64,000 nucleotides of DNA from Spirosoma rhododendri. Lineage in GTDB: Bacteria; Bacteroidota; Bacteroidia; Cytophagales; Spirosomataceae. The notes beneath the pieces are model-generated. The model made no database searches. It worked only from the letters and a program-made list of their open reading frames with translations, and had not been told where the DNA came from. This document shows positions 1-8,514 of the stretch, one piece after another (the first letter of the stretch is position 1; every line of letters begins with the position of its first letter). Location: assembly GCF_012849055.1 (NCBI RefSeq), contig NZ_CP051677.1:620001-684000 (forward strand), written 5' to 3'. Made by a program: the position numbers and the translations under genes.

Positions 1-102
1 CGTTTGCGACGCCCGAACTACCCGATACTGCCGCAAGTCAGCGTCGTTGGCACAACAGCCAAACAGGGTGATTAGCAATAAGGCAGTTATGAGTTTAAAC
101 AC
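1..102 (-). CDS. Putative lipoprotein, N-terminal part (runs off left edge)
   Basis: An open frame of 34 codons reads leftward out of the window. It begins with a GTG and encodes a short basic start, a hydrophobic stretch of about 12 residues and then Leu-Phe-Gly-Cys-Cys, which fits a lipoprotein signal peptide with the lipobox cysteine near residue 16. The product is therefore probably a lipid-anchored envelope protein, but the body lies outside the window and no family can be named. No ATG is available. The GTG lies at the inner end of the inverted repeat at 93-197, so the repeat appears to supply the first codons. The start and the gene itself are moderately certain. Confidence 0.45.
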   Translation of the reverse strand, partial: MFKLITALLLITLFGCCANDADLRQYRVVRASQT

Positions 103-197
103 GGAGGTATGGAGGTTTCACAGAGAACATAGAGAGGAGATAAGCACTGGATATTACTCTGTTATCTCCGTGAAATCTCCGTTTCTCTGTGTTTAAA
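93..197. repeat. Intergenic inverted repeat, family A (ACACAGAG/CTCTGTGT), copy 1
   Basis: Ends read TTTAAACAC..GAGG and CTCTGTGTTTAAA, imperfectly complementary, with ggagataagcac inside. The same ends and the same inner motif occur at 10643-10755, and similar ends occur at 47681-47780. It lies between the edge lipoprotein and ldcA. Confidence 0.7.
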
Positions 198-200
198 AAA

Positions 201-1096
201 TCACTTGCCCGCCCCCCCTGTCACATCGAGCCGGACAGTGCGCCCGATGGGCAGCGTCAGGTTATAATCGACGTGACCGGCTGGCAGGTCAAACAGCACC
301 GGGTACTTATAATCGGCCACGACATCGGCGATGATTTCGTAGGCATCCTGCCCAAACGGCAGCGACGGATTCAGGCGCATATCGGTAAACTGTCCCACCA
401 CCAGCCCCGCCAGCTTCGCCAGCCGACCCGACCGGTGTAGCTGCCGCATCATCCGGTCGAGCGAGAACAGCGTTTCGTCAATATCTTCGATAAACAGCAC
501 CGTTCCGTCGTAGTCGATATCGGTCGGCGTACCGATGGAGTTAATCAGCATCGTCAGATTCCCCCCACGAGCGGCCCCGTTGCCTGACCCGTTCGGTTCA
601 GCGAGTGTGACGCTATGGCATACTGATCCGGCAATTCACCAAACAGCCACTGCCGCAGCGATTCAAGCGAATCAGCCCGGTCGACATCGCCGAACTGCCG
701 GGGCATGATACCGTGCAGACTGCCAACGCCATGCCGGTACAACAAACTCAAAAGGGCCGTAACATCGCTGAAGCCAACCAGCCATTTCGGGTGCCGGAGC
801 AGGCCCGTCAGGTCGAGGTCGTCGGCGATGCGGTAGCAGCCGTAGCCCCCACGTGAGGCAAACACCGCCCGAACGGACGGGTCGTCGAACAGCCGTTGCA
901 GGTCGGCACGGCGCAGGTCGTCGGAGCCCGCAAACGGCCCATCGGTCGCGTGCAGACTGTCGCCCTCGATCACGTTGAGTTGCCAGTCGTCGCGCAGGAT
1001 GCGCAGGCCTTCGGTTAGTTCAGCATACGGCACCCGGCTCGCGGGCGACACCACCCCGACCGTATCGCCGGGACGTAAAAATGAGGGAATGAGCAA
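201..1096 (-). pseudogene. ldcA: LD-carboxypeptidase (peptidase S66), single-base frameshift
   Basis: Family S66 enzymes cleave the L,D bond between meso-diaminopimelate (or lysine) and D-Ala in cytoplasmic murein tetrapeptides for wall recycling. The first part (554-1096) has the N-terminal GDTVGVVSPAS motif and GFSD with the nucleophile serine. The second part (201-551) has the family's Glu (FIEDIDE) and His (AGHVDYN) elements. The two parts sit in different frames. The family motif GPLVGGNLTML is restored by adding one C to the six-C run at 561-566, and 896+1 bases give 298 residues, the normal family size. The only start in frame is TTG at 1096, just after an in-frame stop. This is either a real pseudogene or, more likely, a sequencing slip in an intact gene. 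MccF-type immunity proteins share the fold but are less likely here. Confidence 0.8.
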
Positions 1097-1112
1097 GGAA
1101 ATGGGCGTTTAC

Positions 1113-1197
1113 TGTTTAAGGTTCAAAGTCTAATGTTTAAAGTCACTGGCAACATCAACGTTGAACGTTAAACCTTATACATCAAACCTTAAACCCA
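1113..1197. repeat. Intergenic inverted repeat, family B (TTTAAGGTT/AACCTTAAA), copy 1
   Basis: Ends read TGTTTAAGGTT and AACCTTAAACC, with an inner AACGTTGAACGTTAAACC block. Related copies are at 4165-4253, 15308-15402, 26122-26195 and 28771-28876. It fills the gap between ldcA and the K+ channel gene and abuts the channel stop codon. Confidence 0.75.
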
Positions 1198-2205
1198 TCA
1201 ATTCAACTCCGCCGGGGCGGTATCGTCTAGTTTGTCGAGGTCCAGCGCGACCATGCCGTGCTGGGCACTATCGAACATGGGCACAAATTTATAGCCCCAC
1301 TGAATCTCGTCATATCGGTACGATGTCCGGCTGTGTACCTGCTGCGAAAAGGTGTCGTCCATAGCCCGGAACAGGATTAGAAACTCCGCGTCAGATTCAG
1401 CTAGTTCTTCTGGTGTACAACCGTAGAGCGGACTAGTCTCCGTTATTGGATGCACGAGCGTCCAGTTAGTGGGAAAAAACGCGACTTTATTCCGCTCCAG
1501 CTTCAGCCCATGATACCGCCGGTATCGGGTACCGTCGGGTTTGGTTTCCAGCCGCGACAATGACACTTCCATTTCGACGTCGATCAACTGGTTTGCCCGG
1601 TTATTGACCACCCGAAACATCCAGGCATTCACGTCAAGGTAAGGCGAGAAAACAGACTGTTTGGAGAAGCGTACGTGGGCCAGCGGACGGGAGAAACGTC
1701 CGTATAGCAGCCCCGTTACCAGGGCAAAGGATAGTAACCCGATCATCGACTCCATGGCCGCAACAATGCTGGATAGAAAATTGACCGGTGCAATGTGTCC
1801 GTAGCCTACCGTAGTCATGGTCTGCGAACTGAAAAAGAACGCTTTCCAGAACGAACCATAGGGCTCACCATTGACACTACTCTGTAGATTTTCGGCTCCT
1901 ACCAGCAGATAAGTACCGGCAAAAACCCCATTCACAACAAAGTAAAAAACCAGTACCCACCCCAGAAAATGCCACCACGACATTGTAATCAGGCGATTGT
2001 ACAGATTAATCCGATCCCAGAACCGCTCGTTGACCCGATTGATGTTGACGCTCCCGTTTTTGTTGACCAGCCGCGAGTAAGCGTCGTTGAGTTTCGTGCC
2101 AAAACCCAGATCCTGCCGCTGCTCTTCCTGCTGTACCAGTCGACTGTTGGCCCCGTGCAGTGCGGGTTCATCAGACGAGGGACGGATGTTTTTTTTCTGC
2201 TCCAT
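1198..2205 (-). CDS. Inward-rectifier potassium channel (KirBac type)
   Basis: A 335-residue homotetrameric K+ channel subunit of the inner membrane. After a cytoplasmic N-terminus, TM1 spans about residues 78-101, followed by the pore helix and the K+ selectivity filter TVGYG at 132-136, then TM2 at about 141-168. The remaining 165 residues form the cytoplasmic immunoglobulin-like domain expected for Kir channels. Length and order match KirBac proteins. The ATG at 2205 is preceded by a stop-rich gap. It is transcribed alone; the stop abuts repeat B1. There are no signs of damage. Confidence 0.9.
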   Translation of the reverse strand: MEQKKNIRPSSDEPALHGANSRLVQQEEQRQDLGFGTKLNDAYSRLVNKNGSVNINRVNERFWDRINLYNRLITMSWWHFLGWVLVFYFVVNGVFAGTYLLVGAENLQSSVNGEPYGSFWKAFFFSSQTMTTVGYGHIAPVNFLSSIVAAMESMIGLLSFALVTGLLYGRFSRPLAHVRFSKQSVFSPYLDVNAWMFRVVNNRANQLIDVEMEVSLSRLETKPDGTRYRRYHGLKLERNKVAFFPTNWTLVHPITETSPLYGCTPEELAESDAEFLILFRAMDDTFSQQVHSRTSYRYDEIQWGYKFVPMFDSAQHGMVALDLDKLDDTAPAELN

Positions 2206-2431
2206 AAACTAGTCAAATATAAAGGCAGACAGATTCGTAACCGGCTACAGGTTGTGGTAATGTTAAGCATTGTATCAGTGGGAACCCGCGCTTGTCACCC
2301 TCAGTTTATTTGCTGTTTGTCAGTTACTGTACAGCAGCCGCAACGACTTTCGACCTACCTATAGCACATATAAGTAGTTGTACTTAACTTCGCTACGGCA
2401 TTACCGTTTGACTGCCTGCTTACCCCAACCT

Positions 2432-3436
2432 ATGAACAAAATACTATCTCAGCGGATGATAAGTGTGGTTGTACCCGCTTTCAACGAAGAGGAAAATTTG
2501 CACGTTTTGGTTCAACGGCTCTCAGCAGTGCTTGAACCGTACGACTCGTATGAAATTTTGATCGTCGACGATGGCAGTTCCGATCAGACACGCTACGTCC
2601 TGCGGCAGCTTAGTCAGGAATACCCGGCGGTCCGGTTTCTGTCGTTCTCGCGCAACTTCGGCCACCAGATGGCCCTTCGGGCCGGTTACGACCACGCCCG
2701 TGGCGACGCCGTTATCTGCCTCGATGCCGACCTACAACACCCCCCCGAACTGATTCCGGCGCTGATCGACAAGTGGCACGAAGGATACGACGTGGTCTAC
2801 ACCGTGCGCCAGCCGGATCCCAATCTATCCTGGTTCAAACGCACCAGCTCGCGGAAATTTTACAGTATGCTCCGCAACGTGTCTGGGCTGGAAATCGAAG
2901 ACGGCGCGGCCGACTTTCGCCTGCTCGACCGCAAAGTGGTCGACACGCTGAAGCAGTTCAAAGAAAACGATCTGTTTCTGCGCGGGGCCATTTCGTGGGT
3001 TGGGTTCCGGCAATGCCGTATCCTGTACCAGCCAGCCGCCCGCTACGCCGGTCGGTCGAAGTATTCGCTGCGCAAGATGATGCAACTGGCGGCAATGGGC
3101 ATCACCTCATTCTCGACCAAGCCGCTGTACATGTCGGTGCTGCTCGGCTTCGGCATGTCGCTGCTTGCGCTGCTGTTCGGCGCCGAAGCGACCTACGAGT
3201 ATTTCTTTACGGATGCTACCGTATCGGGCTGGACAACGCTCGTCGTGCTGTCGGTGCTCATCGGCGGGGTGCAGTTCATCATGATCGGCATTATCGGCGT
3301 ATATTTGGGCAAAACGTTCGTCGAGGTCAAAAACAGACCCGCCTACATTATTGGCGATACGGACGAGATTGACGAAACGACTACATGGGTACAGCCGGAC
3401 GAAGCCGACCGCAAATTTTATTCACCGTTGACGTAG
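2432..3436 (+). CDS. Family 2 glycosyltransferase, polyprenyl-phosphate type (GtrB/DPM-like)
   Basis: A GT-A fold transferase that likely moves a sugar from a nucleotide donor to undecaprenyl phosphate. It opens with ISVVVPAFNEEENL, has the DDGSSD donor site and the LDADLQHP metal/acceptor motif. It ends with two membrane helices (around PLYMSVLLGFGMSLLALLF and LIGGVQFIMIGIIGVYLG), as in GtrB/ArnC-type enzymes. An upstream in-frame start at 2378 would add 18 unlikely residues, so the ATG at 2432 (or 2456) is preferred. The 3' end overlaps the next gene by 52 bases, so the two are coupled and probably act on the same glycan. Confidence 0.88.
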   Translation: MNKILSQRMISVVVPAFNEEENLHVLVQRLSAVLEPYDSYEILIVDDGSSDQTRYVLRQLSQEYPAVRFLSFSRNFGHQMALRAGYDHARGDAVICLDADLQHPPELIPALIDKWHEGYDVVYTVRQPDPNLSWFKRTSSRKFYSMLRNVSGLEIEDGAADFRLLDRKVVDTLKQFKENDLFLRGAISWVGFRQCRILYQPAARYAGRSKYSLRKMMQLAAMGITSFSTKPLYMSVLLGFGMSLLALLFGAEATYEYFFTDATVSGWTTLVVLSVLIGGVQFIMIGIIGVYLGKTFVEVKNRPAYIIGDTDEIDETTTWVQPDEADRKFYSPLT

Positions 3437-4185
3437 AGGAGTTCGATACCGCCGTTGAATTCGGCCACGACATCCCGCTGACTGAGCAGATTGCCGTTTC
3501 AACGCGGGGTCTGCGCCTGCTGGCTGAGCGTTTCGACGCCGTAGGTGCCCGCACCACGCTGTTCACTACCGCCAATTACGCCCTGCACGAAACCGAGCTG
3601 ATCCGGTCGCTGTCGCACAAGCACGAGATTGCCTCGCACGGTTATTACCACACCACGTTTGAACCTGCCGACCTGCTGAAGTCGCGGCTGGAACTGGAAA
3701 AGCTGCTGGGGCAACCCATCACCGGTTTCCGTCGCGCGCGCATGGGCTTCGTCGACCCCACCGATGTGCAGCAGGCTGGTTACCAGTACAATTCTTCACT
3801 GCATCCAACCTGGCTACCGGGCCGGTACAATCACTGGGGCGAACCCCGACACCCCTTTCGCGAGCAGGGCGTCTGGCAGATTCCCGCGTCGGTGACACCC
3901 ACGCTGCGGCTACCGTTGTTTTGGCTGAGCCTGAAAAACTTCCCCTGGGCGTACTACAAACAGCTTTGCCGACAAACCCTGAAGGCCGACGGTTTTCTGA
4001 ATCTGTACGTGCATCCGTGGGAATTTACCGATCTGTCGGCCTACGAAAAGATACCGGCCTACGTCAAACGCCATTCGCGCGACGAACTCCTCGACCGGGT
4101 CGAAAGCCTGCTCCGCTACCTCAAACCGCAGGGCGAATTCAGCACAATGGGGGAATTTGCAAGGGGTTTAACGTTTCATGTCTAA
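3385..4185 (+). CDS. Polysaccharide deacetylase family protein (NodB-type, DUF3473-like C-terminus)
   Basis: A carbohydrate esterase 4 member, predicted to remove N- or O-acetyl groups from a polysaccharide. It starts with the hallmark FTVDVEEFD, then has SHKHEIASHGYYHT with the zinc histidines (HxxxxH type). The end around LYVHPWEF matches the DUF3473 extension found in exopolysaccharide-linked deacetylases. The ATG at 3385 lies inside the preceding glycosyltransferase gene and no later start would keep the FTVDVEE strand, so the 52-base overlap is real. Its last residues (LTFHV) and stop codon come from repeat B2. There is no signal peptide, so it acts in the cytoplasm or is exported in an unseen way. 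Confidence 0.85.
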   Translation: MGTAGRSRPQILFTVDVEEFDTAVEFGHDIPLTEQIAVSTRGLRLLAERFDAVGARTTLFTTANYALHETELIRSLSHKHEIASHGYYHTTFEPADLLKSRLELEKLLGQPITGFRRARMGFVDPTDVQQAGYQYNSSLHPTWLPGRYNHWGEPRHPFREQGVWQIPASVTPTLRLPLFWLSLKNFPWAYYKQLCRQTLKADGFLNLYVHPWEFTDLSAYEKIPAYVKRHSRDELLDRVESLLRYLKPQGEFSTMGEFARGLTFHV

Positions 4186-4253
4186 GGTTTAACGTTGCTG
4201 GCGCGCACAACCACCAGACGCACAACCTTAGACCTTAGACATTAAACCTCAAA
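4165..4253. repeat. Family B inverted repeat, copy 2
   Basis: Reads GGTTTAACGTTTCATGTC..AACGTT and later AACCTTAGACCTTAGACATT..AAACC. It encodes the last five residues of the deacetylase and abuts the TAG of the convergent DUF721 gene, so it may double as a bidirectional terminator. Confidence 0.75.
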
Positions 4254-4583
4254 CTAAATAAACACCACATCCGTAATCACCTCGCTGCCCATGTCGCGGT
4301 TGACGAGCTGGATGAGCTTCTGCTTGGCGTTGACGAGTTCGTTGCGGAGCGGGGCCGACGAAAGTTCGATGTACAGTTTACCGTCGCGGACGTAGAGCCG
4401 TTTGGTGCGGGTCGCGATGGCGGGGCCCATCATACGGCCCCAGAAAGCCTCCAGATACGTTTCGTTGAACCGCCCCTGAAGCTGATACGCTTTCAGCAGT
4501 TGCCCGATGGCATCTTTCAGGGAAGTGACACCGGCCGCGCGGGTGGCGTTGTCGCGGTTGTATCGGTAGGTTTGCTGGCTCAT
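4254..4583 (-). CDS. DUF721 (DciA-like) protein
   Basis: A 109-residue protein carrying the DUF721 fold. An N-terminal segment (SLKDAIGQLLKAYQLQGRFNE) is followed by the conserved W-x-x-x-x-G-P-x-I-A-x-x-T core (residues about 48-60) and a C-terminal alpha/beta part ending ITDVVFI. DUF721 covers DciA, the helicase loader of bacteria that lack DnaC; Bacteroidetes versions are short like this one, and a role in loading DnaB is inferred only from that relation. It starts with ATG at 4583 and stands alone, convergent with the deacetylase gene. Confidence 0.8.
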   Translation of the reverse strand: MSQQTYRYNRDNATRAAGVTSLKDAIGQLLKAYQLQGRFNETYLEAFWGRMMGPAIATRTKRLYVRDGKLYIELSSAPLRNELVNAKQKLIQLVNRDMGSEVITDVVFI

Positions 4584-4768
4584 CGACGTTGGATCTCTTT
4601 ACAAATGTAGAAAACCACCCGGACACTAAACGCGCCTGATTACATTTTACGGGATTTTTACCCACGCACCGACAAATCGGGTGGGGTGTTTGGTGGCCTG
4701 ACGACTGGGTACTATACTTGCAGTATCAAGTCAATTGTCAGGCGCCACCCAGTATCCCGGCGCGGGTT

Positions 4769-4896
4769 GATTTATACAGAAGCGGGGAGAGATCAGGCTC
4801 TGCGAACCGCTGGCAACCTACCACACGGCAAGGTGCTAACTCCTGCCTAAAGCAGCCGACTGCCACGCTGGCAGCGGACGTTAGGGACTATAAATC
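4769..4896 (+). promoter_or_regulatory. SAM riboswitch (SAM-I/S-box clan) upstream of metX
   Basis: The leader contains the S-box signature GCTGGCAACC (4809-4818) followed by AAGGTGCTAACTCCTGCC (4830-4847), the conserved P3 and SAM-binding segments. An exact 8-base P1 closing stem pairs GATTTATA (4769-4776) with TATAAATC (4889-4896). A P4-like hairpin CTGCCacgctGGCAG lies at 4860-4874. The riboswitch sits about 170 bases before the homoserine O-acetyltransferase gene, a classic target. A possible expression platform follows: ACGCCA/TGGCGT arms (about 5019-5047) and a six-T run before the ATG at 5068. High SAM should lower metX expression. Confidence 0.85.
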
Positions 4897-5067
4897 GGTA
4901 TTAACTATGTATTTCAGCACCACCTGCCTGCCCATCTGGGTACGCTAAACATCACCCCCGCATCGCACCGCCGACGCCGGGCGTGACGCTGTCATACCGC
5001 CTGTTGGCCGGTAAGCAGCAACGCCACTGTACTGGCTGCGCTGGCGTAAGGGGATTTTTTAAAACCC

Positions 5068-6144
5068 ATGTCTGCTCCATCGACGATACACTACTTCGAC
5101 TACAAATATTCGTTTCCACTGGAATCGGGCGCAACGCTGCCGGGTTTTCGGCTGGCCTACACCACGCAGGGAACGCTGCGGCAGGAAAACGGCCAGTCGA
5201 ACGTGGTGTGGATCTGCCACGCCCTGACGGGCAATGCCAATGTGAGCGACTGGTGGGGCGGGATGGTCGGCGCGGGTAAATTTTTTGATCCGGAAAAGCA
5301 CTTTATCGTGTGCGCCAACGTGCTGGGCTCCTGCTACGGTTCGTCGGGGCCACTATCGGAGAATCCGGCCACCGGAGAGCCGTTTTACCACGACTTCCCC
5401 GTCGTGACCGTGCGGGACATCGTAAACAGCCTCGACCTGTTACGGCAGGAACTGGGTATCGACCGTATCCATACCTGCATTGGCGGGTCGTTGGGGGGTG
5501 AGCAGGCCTTGGAATGGGCGATCGACCAGCCCGACCTGATTCAGCGCCTGATTCTGATTGCGTCGGGCGCGGTGGCGTCGCCCTGGTGCATTGCCTTCAA
5601 CGAAGCGCAGCGAATGGCCATCGAAGCCGACCCCACCTGGACCGAACGACGCGCCGACGCCGGGGCAATGGGTATGAAAGCCGCCCGCGCTATGGCCATG
5701 ATTTCGTACCGCAACTACGACACCTACGGCTTTACGCAGGCCCTCGACAACAACGAACAACTCGACGATTACAAAGCCGCGACGTACCAGCGGTATCAGG
5801 GCGACAAGATCGTGGACCGGTACAACGCCTTTACCTACCGGCTGCTGTCGAAGGTGATGGACTCGCACAACGTCGGGCGGAACCGGGGCAGCATACCGCA
5901 GGCGCTGGGCCGGGTAAAATCGCGCACGCTGGTTGTCGGCATCCGCTCTGATCTGCTGTTTCCCCCATCGGAGCAGCAGTTTCTGGCCCGGCACATCCCC
6001 AACGCATCGTACCAGGAAATCGACTCGCTTTACGGCCACGACGGCTTTCTGATTGAGTTTCGACCGCTGACGGCCCTGATCCGTACCTGGACAGCGTCCC
6101 TCGACGTGGCCCAACCGGGCACCGTACGTACAAACCCGGCCTGA
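5068..6144 (+). CDS. metX: Homoserine O-acetyltransferase
   Basis: MetX transfers acetyl from acetyl-CoA to L-homoserine in the cytoplasm, the first committed step of methionine synthesis by the direct or trans-sulfuration route. The 358-residue alpha/beta-hydrolase has the oxyanion strand ICHALTGNA, the GSxxGP region NVLGSCYGSSGP, nucleophile Ser141 in GGSLGG, Asp295 in IRSDLLFPP and His324 in YGHDGFL, so the triad is complete. Length is normal. It is controlled by the SAM riboswitch at 4769-4896. No other methionine gene lies beside it. Some family members use succinyl-CoA, which cannot be excluded by eye. Confidence 0.93.
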   Translation: MSAPSTIHYFDYKYSFPLESGATLPGFRLAYTTQGTLRQENGQSNVVWICHALTGNANVSDWWGGMVGAGKFFDPEKHFIVCANVLGSCYGSSGPLSENPATGEPFYHDFPVVTVRDIVNSLDLLRQELGIDRIHTCIGGSLGGEQALEWAIDQPDLIQRLILIASGAVASPWCIAFNEAQRMAIEADPTWTERRADAGAMGMKAARAMAMISYRNYDTYGFTQALDNNEQLDDYKAATYQRYQGDKIVDRYNAFTYRLLSKVMDSHNVGRNRGSIPQALGRVKSRTLVVGIRSDLLFPPSEQQFLARHIPNASYQEIDSLYGHDGFLIEFRPLTALIRTWTASLDVAQPGTVRTNPA

Positions 6145-6260
6145 CCGAACGAGAAGCTGGATTGACCGCTACTGTTGAACTGGCCAAAGACCTATCGGCT
6201 CAGGAAAGGGTATAACTATTTCTTCATACGTGTAGTTGATTCTACCTGTGTAAGTCATTC

Positions 6261-6268
6261 TACTTTTG
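6261..6268 (+). promoter_or_regulatory. Bacteroidetes -7 promoter box
   Basis: TACTTTTG fits TAnnTTTG exactly and lies 17 bases before the response-regulator ATG at 6285. A TTG lies about 22 bases upstream as a weak -33 element. Confidence 0.5.
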
Positions 6269-6284
6269 AAATTCGATTACGTTT

Positions 6285-6755
6285 ATGAATAGTCATTGTG
6301 AACTATCCTACGTGGTGGTCGATGATGATGAGGACGACCGCCTGTTGATGCGCCTTGCCCTCGAGCAGTCACAGCGCACACTACCCGTGCTTGAATTTTC
6401 TGACGGTCAGGAATTGATTGACTACCTGTCGCAGGATACCAGTGCCCGCCCCGACGAAGACATGCACTGGCTGGTTATTATGGACGTAAACATGCCCCGC
6501 ATGAACGGACTCGATGCCCTGCAAACGCTTCGGCAGGACCCTCACTGGGCCAAGTTGCCTGTGCTGATGCTGTCGACAGCCGACGACGACGTCACGCGGC
6601 AGTTATCACTGGAAAAAGGGGCCAACGGCTATCTGGTCAAGCCGACATCGATGCAGGACTATGGGCCGCTTTTCGATCGACACTTTGCGCCCTGGCTGGC
6701 CGTCGATTCCAGTCAGTGGCCTGATTACAGCAGTCAGGCGGACCAATCGTTATAA
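6285..6755 (+). CDS. Single-domain response regulator (receiver only), copy 1
   Basis: A 156-residue CheY-like receiver with no output domain. The acidic pocket is VVDDDEDD (residues 11-18), the phospho-acceptor is Asp67 in VIMDVNMP, the switch residue is Ser97 or Thr98, and Lys119 sits in VKP. These receivers relay phosphate from a histidine kinase, but no kinase gene is in the window. A near twin follows 26 bases downstream, about half identical by eye, which points to tandem duplication. The wide loop between strands 2 and 3 (SQDTSARPDEDMHW) is like that of Rcp1-type regulators paired with phytochrome or other hybrid kinases. Confidence 0.88.
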   Translation: MNSHCELSYVVVDDDEDDRLLMRLALEQSQRTLPVLEFSDGQELIDYLSQDTSARPDEDMHWLVIMDVNMPRMNGLDALQTLRQDPHWAKLPVLMLSTADDDVTRQLSLEKGANGYLVKPTSMQDYGPLFDRHFAPWLAVDSSQWPDYSSQADQSL

Positions 6756-6781
6756 CCTGCTCTTTTCACGAACTCATCGTA

Positions 6782-7237
6782 ATGTACAACAAGAAAGACC
6801 ACTACCTACCCGAAGAAGAACTGTACCCTGTATGCTACGTGGTAGCCGATGACGACCCGGATGAGCTACTGCTGATGCGTGCGGCCCTGTCGCAGCAGCA
6901 ACGCCCCCTACCCGTCCGGGAATTTGTTGATGGACAGTACGTTGTCGATTATTTACTCGATAATAGGGAGTCGCGGAACGACGAGGATGTACACTGGCTG
7001 CTGATCCTGGATATGCACATGCCCCGACTGAATGGTCTGGAGACTGTGAAAGCCATCCGTCAGAATCACAACTGGGACACGATCCCTATTCTGCTGTTTA
7101 CGGAGGAAGACAACGATTCCCTTATCCAGGAAGCCCTCGCCAGCGGGGCTAACGGCTGCATCACCAAACCCGAACGGCTGGACGATTATCGGCAGTTGTT
7201 CGACAAGTTTTTCAGCCCTTACCTGCGCAATTGGTAA
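6782..7237 (+). CDS. Single-domain response regulator (receiver only), copy 2
   Basis: A 151-residue CheY-like receiver. The acidic pocket is VADDDPDE (21-28), the phospho-acceptor Asp77 is in LILDMHMP, Thr107 in LLFTEED and Lys129 in ITKP. All key residues are present, so it should be phosphorylated. It shares with the upstream gene the unusual DED.HWL loop and a C-terminal F-D-K/R-x-F-x-P-x-L end, supporting duplication. The 26-base gap suggests co-transcription. A partner kinase or output is not visible. Confidence 0.88.
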   Translation: MYNKKDHYLPEEELYPVCYVVADDDPDELLLMRAALSQQQRPLPVREFVDGQYVVDYLLDNRESRNDEDVHWLLILDMHMPRLNGLETVKAIRQNHNWDTIPILLFTEEDNDSLIQEALASGANGCITKPERLDDYRQLFDKFFSPYLRNW

Positions 7238-7267
7238 GCGGCTAACGGCTGTTAAGTGATTACGTTG

Positions 7268-7362
7268 TATCCGGCAGCTTCCAGCTGTCGGGGCCGCGAT
7301 AGCGGCTAACAGTGCTCTGGCCATTTAGCCTGACGGCTCCGACAGCTGGAAGCTGCCGGATA
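7268..7362. repeat. Family E inverted repeat, copy 1
   Basis: Perfect 24-base arms begin TATCCGGCAGCTTCC and end GGAAGCTGCCGGATA. The loop contains agcggctaac, also present in the loop at 24749-24850. It lies between convergent genes (regulator and lipase) and should fold into a terminator-like hairpin. Confidence 0.75.
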
Positions 7363-7399
7363 TAATACAACCGCTCGATGCGGCTAACAGCTAGCTCGG

Positions 7400-8488
7400 T
7401 CAGGGTAGCAGACGCACCAGATCGAAGTACGGCGGCAGCAGATGATTGGTGAATATCTTCTCGCGTTCCTGCGGGTACTTTTTATAGTAGGCTTCGTCGG
7501 GAACAAGCGATATGATCGTGCCGGTACGGACGTAGTCGCTCGACTGATGAAACGTCGGCGGCACGTACTCTTTCAGGTTGGTTTTGACATACCGACTGGC
7601 GTACTCACCCAGGTATTTTCGATAGACTTTACTTGCTTTCTGCGCCGGTTTCGACAGCCGGTTAAACACGTACCGCAAGGCCAGATTTTTTGGAAACTTC
7701 TGCTTTTTGATCAGTGCAGGCGCATTCGCAAACGGATTGACCGGGTTGAAATCGTCGAGCGTCTGAATCGTAATCGGCATCTCCGGCACCCAGTCGGCCG
7801 CGTTGACCACGTTGAACGACCACCCGCCGACCGCCATCGCTTCGTATTCGTAGGCAAACTGTAGGTTGCCCGGTTTGGGCGCGGCACTGCAATAGGTTTT
7901 GAACTGAACCGACGCCGGAATTTTCCCCGACCGCTGTAGCTGCTTCAGGTGCGCCGTCATCAGATACGCAATAGCCCCGCCCTGACTGTGGCCCATCACG
8001 TAGAAATTAGTGATCCCTTTCCGTACGCAGGAATCGAGCCGGGGCATGATGTCCTGCGCCAGAAACGCCGTGCCGATCAGCCAGCCAATGTGTACGGCCG
8101 CGCGGGGATCATTGGCCAGCTGGTAATCGAACTTGTAATCGTTGGTCATCACGATATTTCCTTTGGCGGGCACCATAGCCGCGTAGAAATTTTCGAGCCA
8201 GCCCACCGGATTCAGCGTTGTACCCCGGATGCTGATGACGCCCACTGAATCGGGGCTGGACCAGAGTTCCCAGCGGTTATCCAGCCCCACGATGGGTGAA
8301 CGGTACAGCCGGGCGAAGCGCTGCGGCTTCGGTATCGGCGTGTTGGCGGGCAGCGTATCGACCTGTTTGGCGAATACGCTTAGCAGTTCAACGTATTCAG
8401 CTTTGTCGAAGCCGGGTTTCAATTTCTGCGCCTGTGCGATGTGGGTCAAACTCAGGCAGGCAAGGAGCACCAACAGTCCGTTTTTCAT
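7400..8488 (-). CDS. Secreted lipase family protein (class 3 lipase-like)
   Basis: A 362-residue alpha/beta hydrolase with a clear Sec signal peptide (about residues 1-20, cleaved after IAQA), so it acts outside the inner membrane. The lipase box is GHSQGG with Ser168, preceded by strand FYVMGHS. The segment VISIRGTTLNPVGWLEN (about 84-100) matches the fungal-type class 3 lipase pattern. A catalytic Asp is likely in VNAADWVPEMP. The substrate may be an acylglycerol or other ester. It is a lone gene on the minus strand, 26 bases downstream of the glycosidase, so it may be its operon partner. There are no defects. Confidence 0.82.
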   Translation of the reverse strand: MKNGLLVLLACLSLTHIAQAQKLKPGFDKAEYVELLSVFAKQVDTLPANTPIPKPQRFARLYRSPIVGLDNRWELWSSPDSVGVISIRGTTLNPVGWLENFYAAMVPAKGNIVMTNDYKFDYQLANDPRAAVHIGWLIGTAFLAQDIMPRLDSCVRKGITNFYVMGHSQGGAIAYLMTAHLKQLQRSGKIPASVQFKTYCSAAPKPGNLQFAYEYEAMAVGGWSFNVVNAADWVPEMPITIQTLDDFNPVNPFANAPALIKKQKFPKNLALRYVFNRLSKPAQKASKVYRKYLGEYASRYVKTNLKEYVPPTFHQSSDYVRTGTIISLVPDEAYYKKYPQEREKIFTNHLLPPYFDLVRLLP

Positions 8489-8514
8489 CGTTTACCGCAT
8501 TCTTGTGGATAGAT

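Noticed and set aside
4718..4948. Small plus-strand frame before metX
   Set aside because: It lies across the SAM riboswitch, whose base pairing explains the sequence better.
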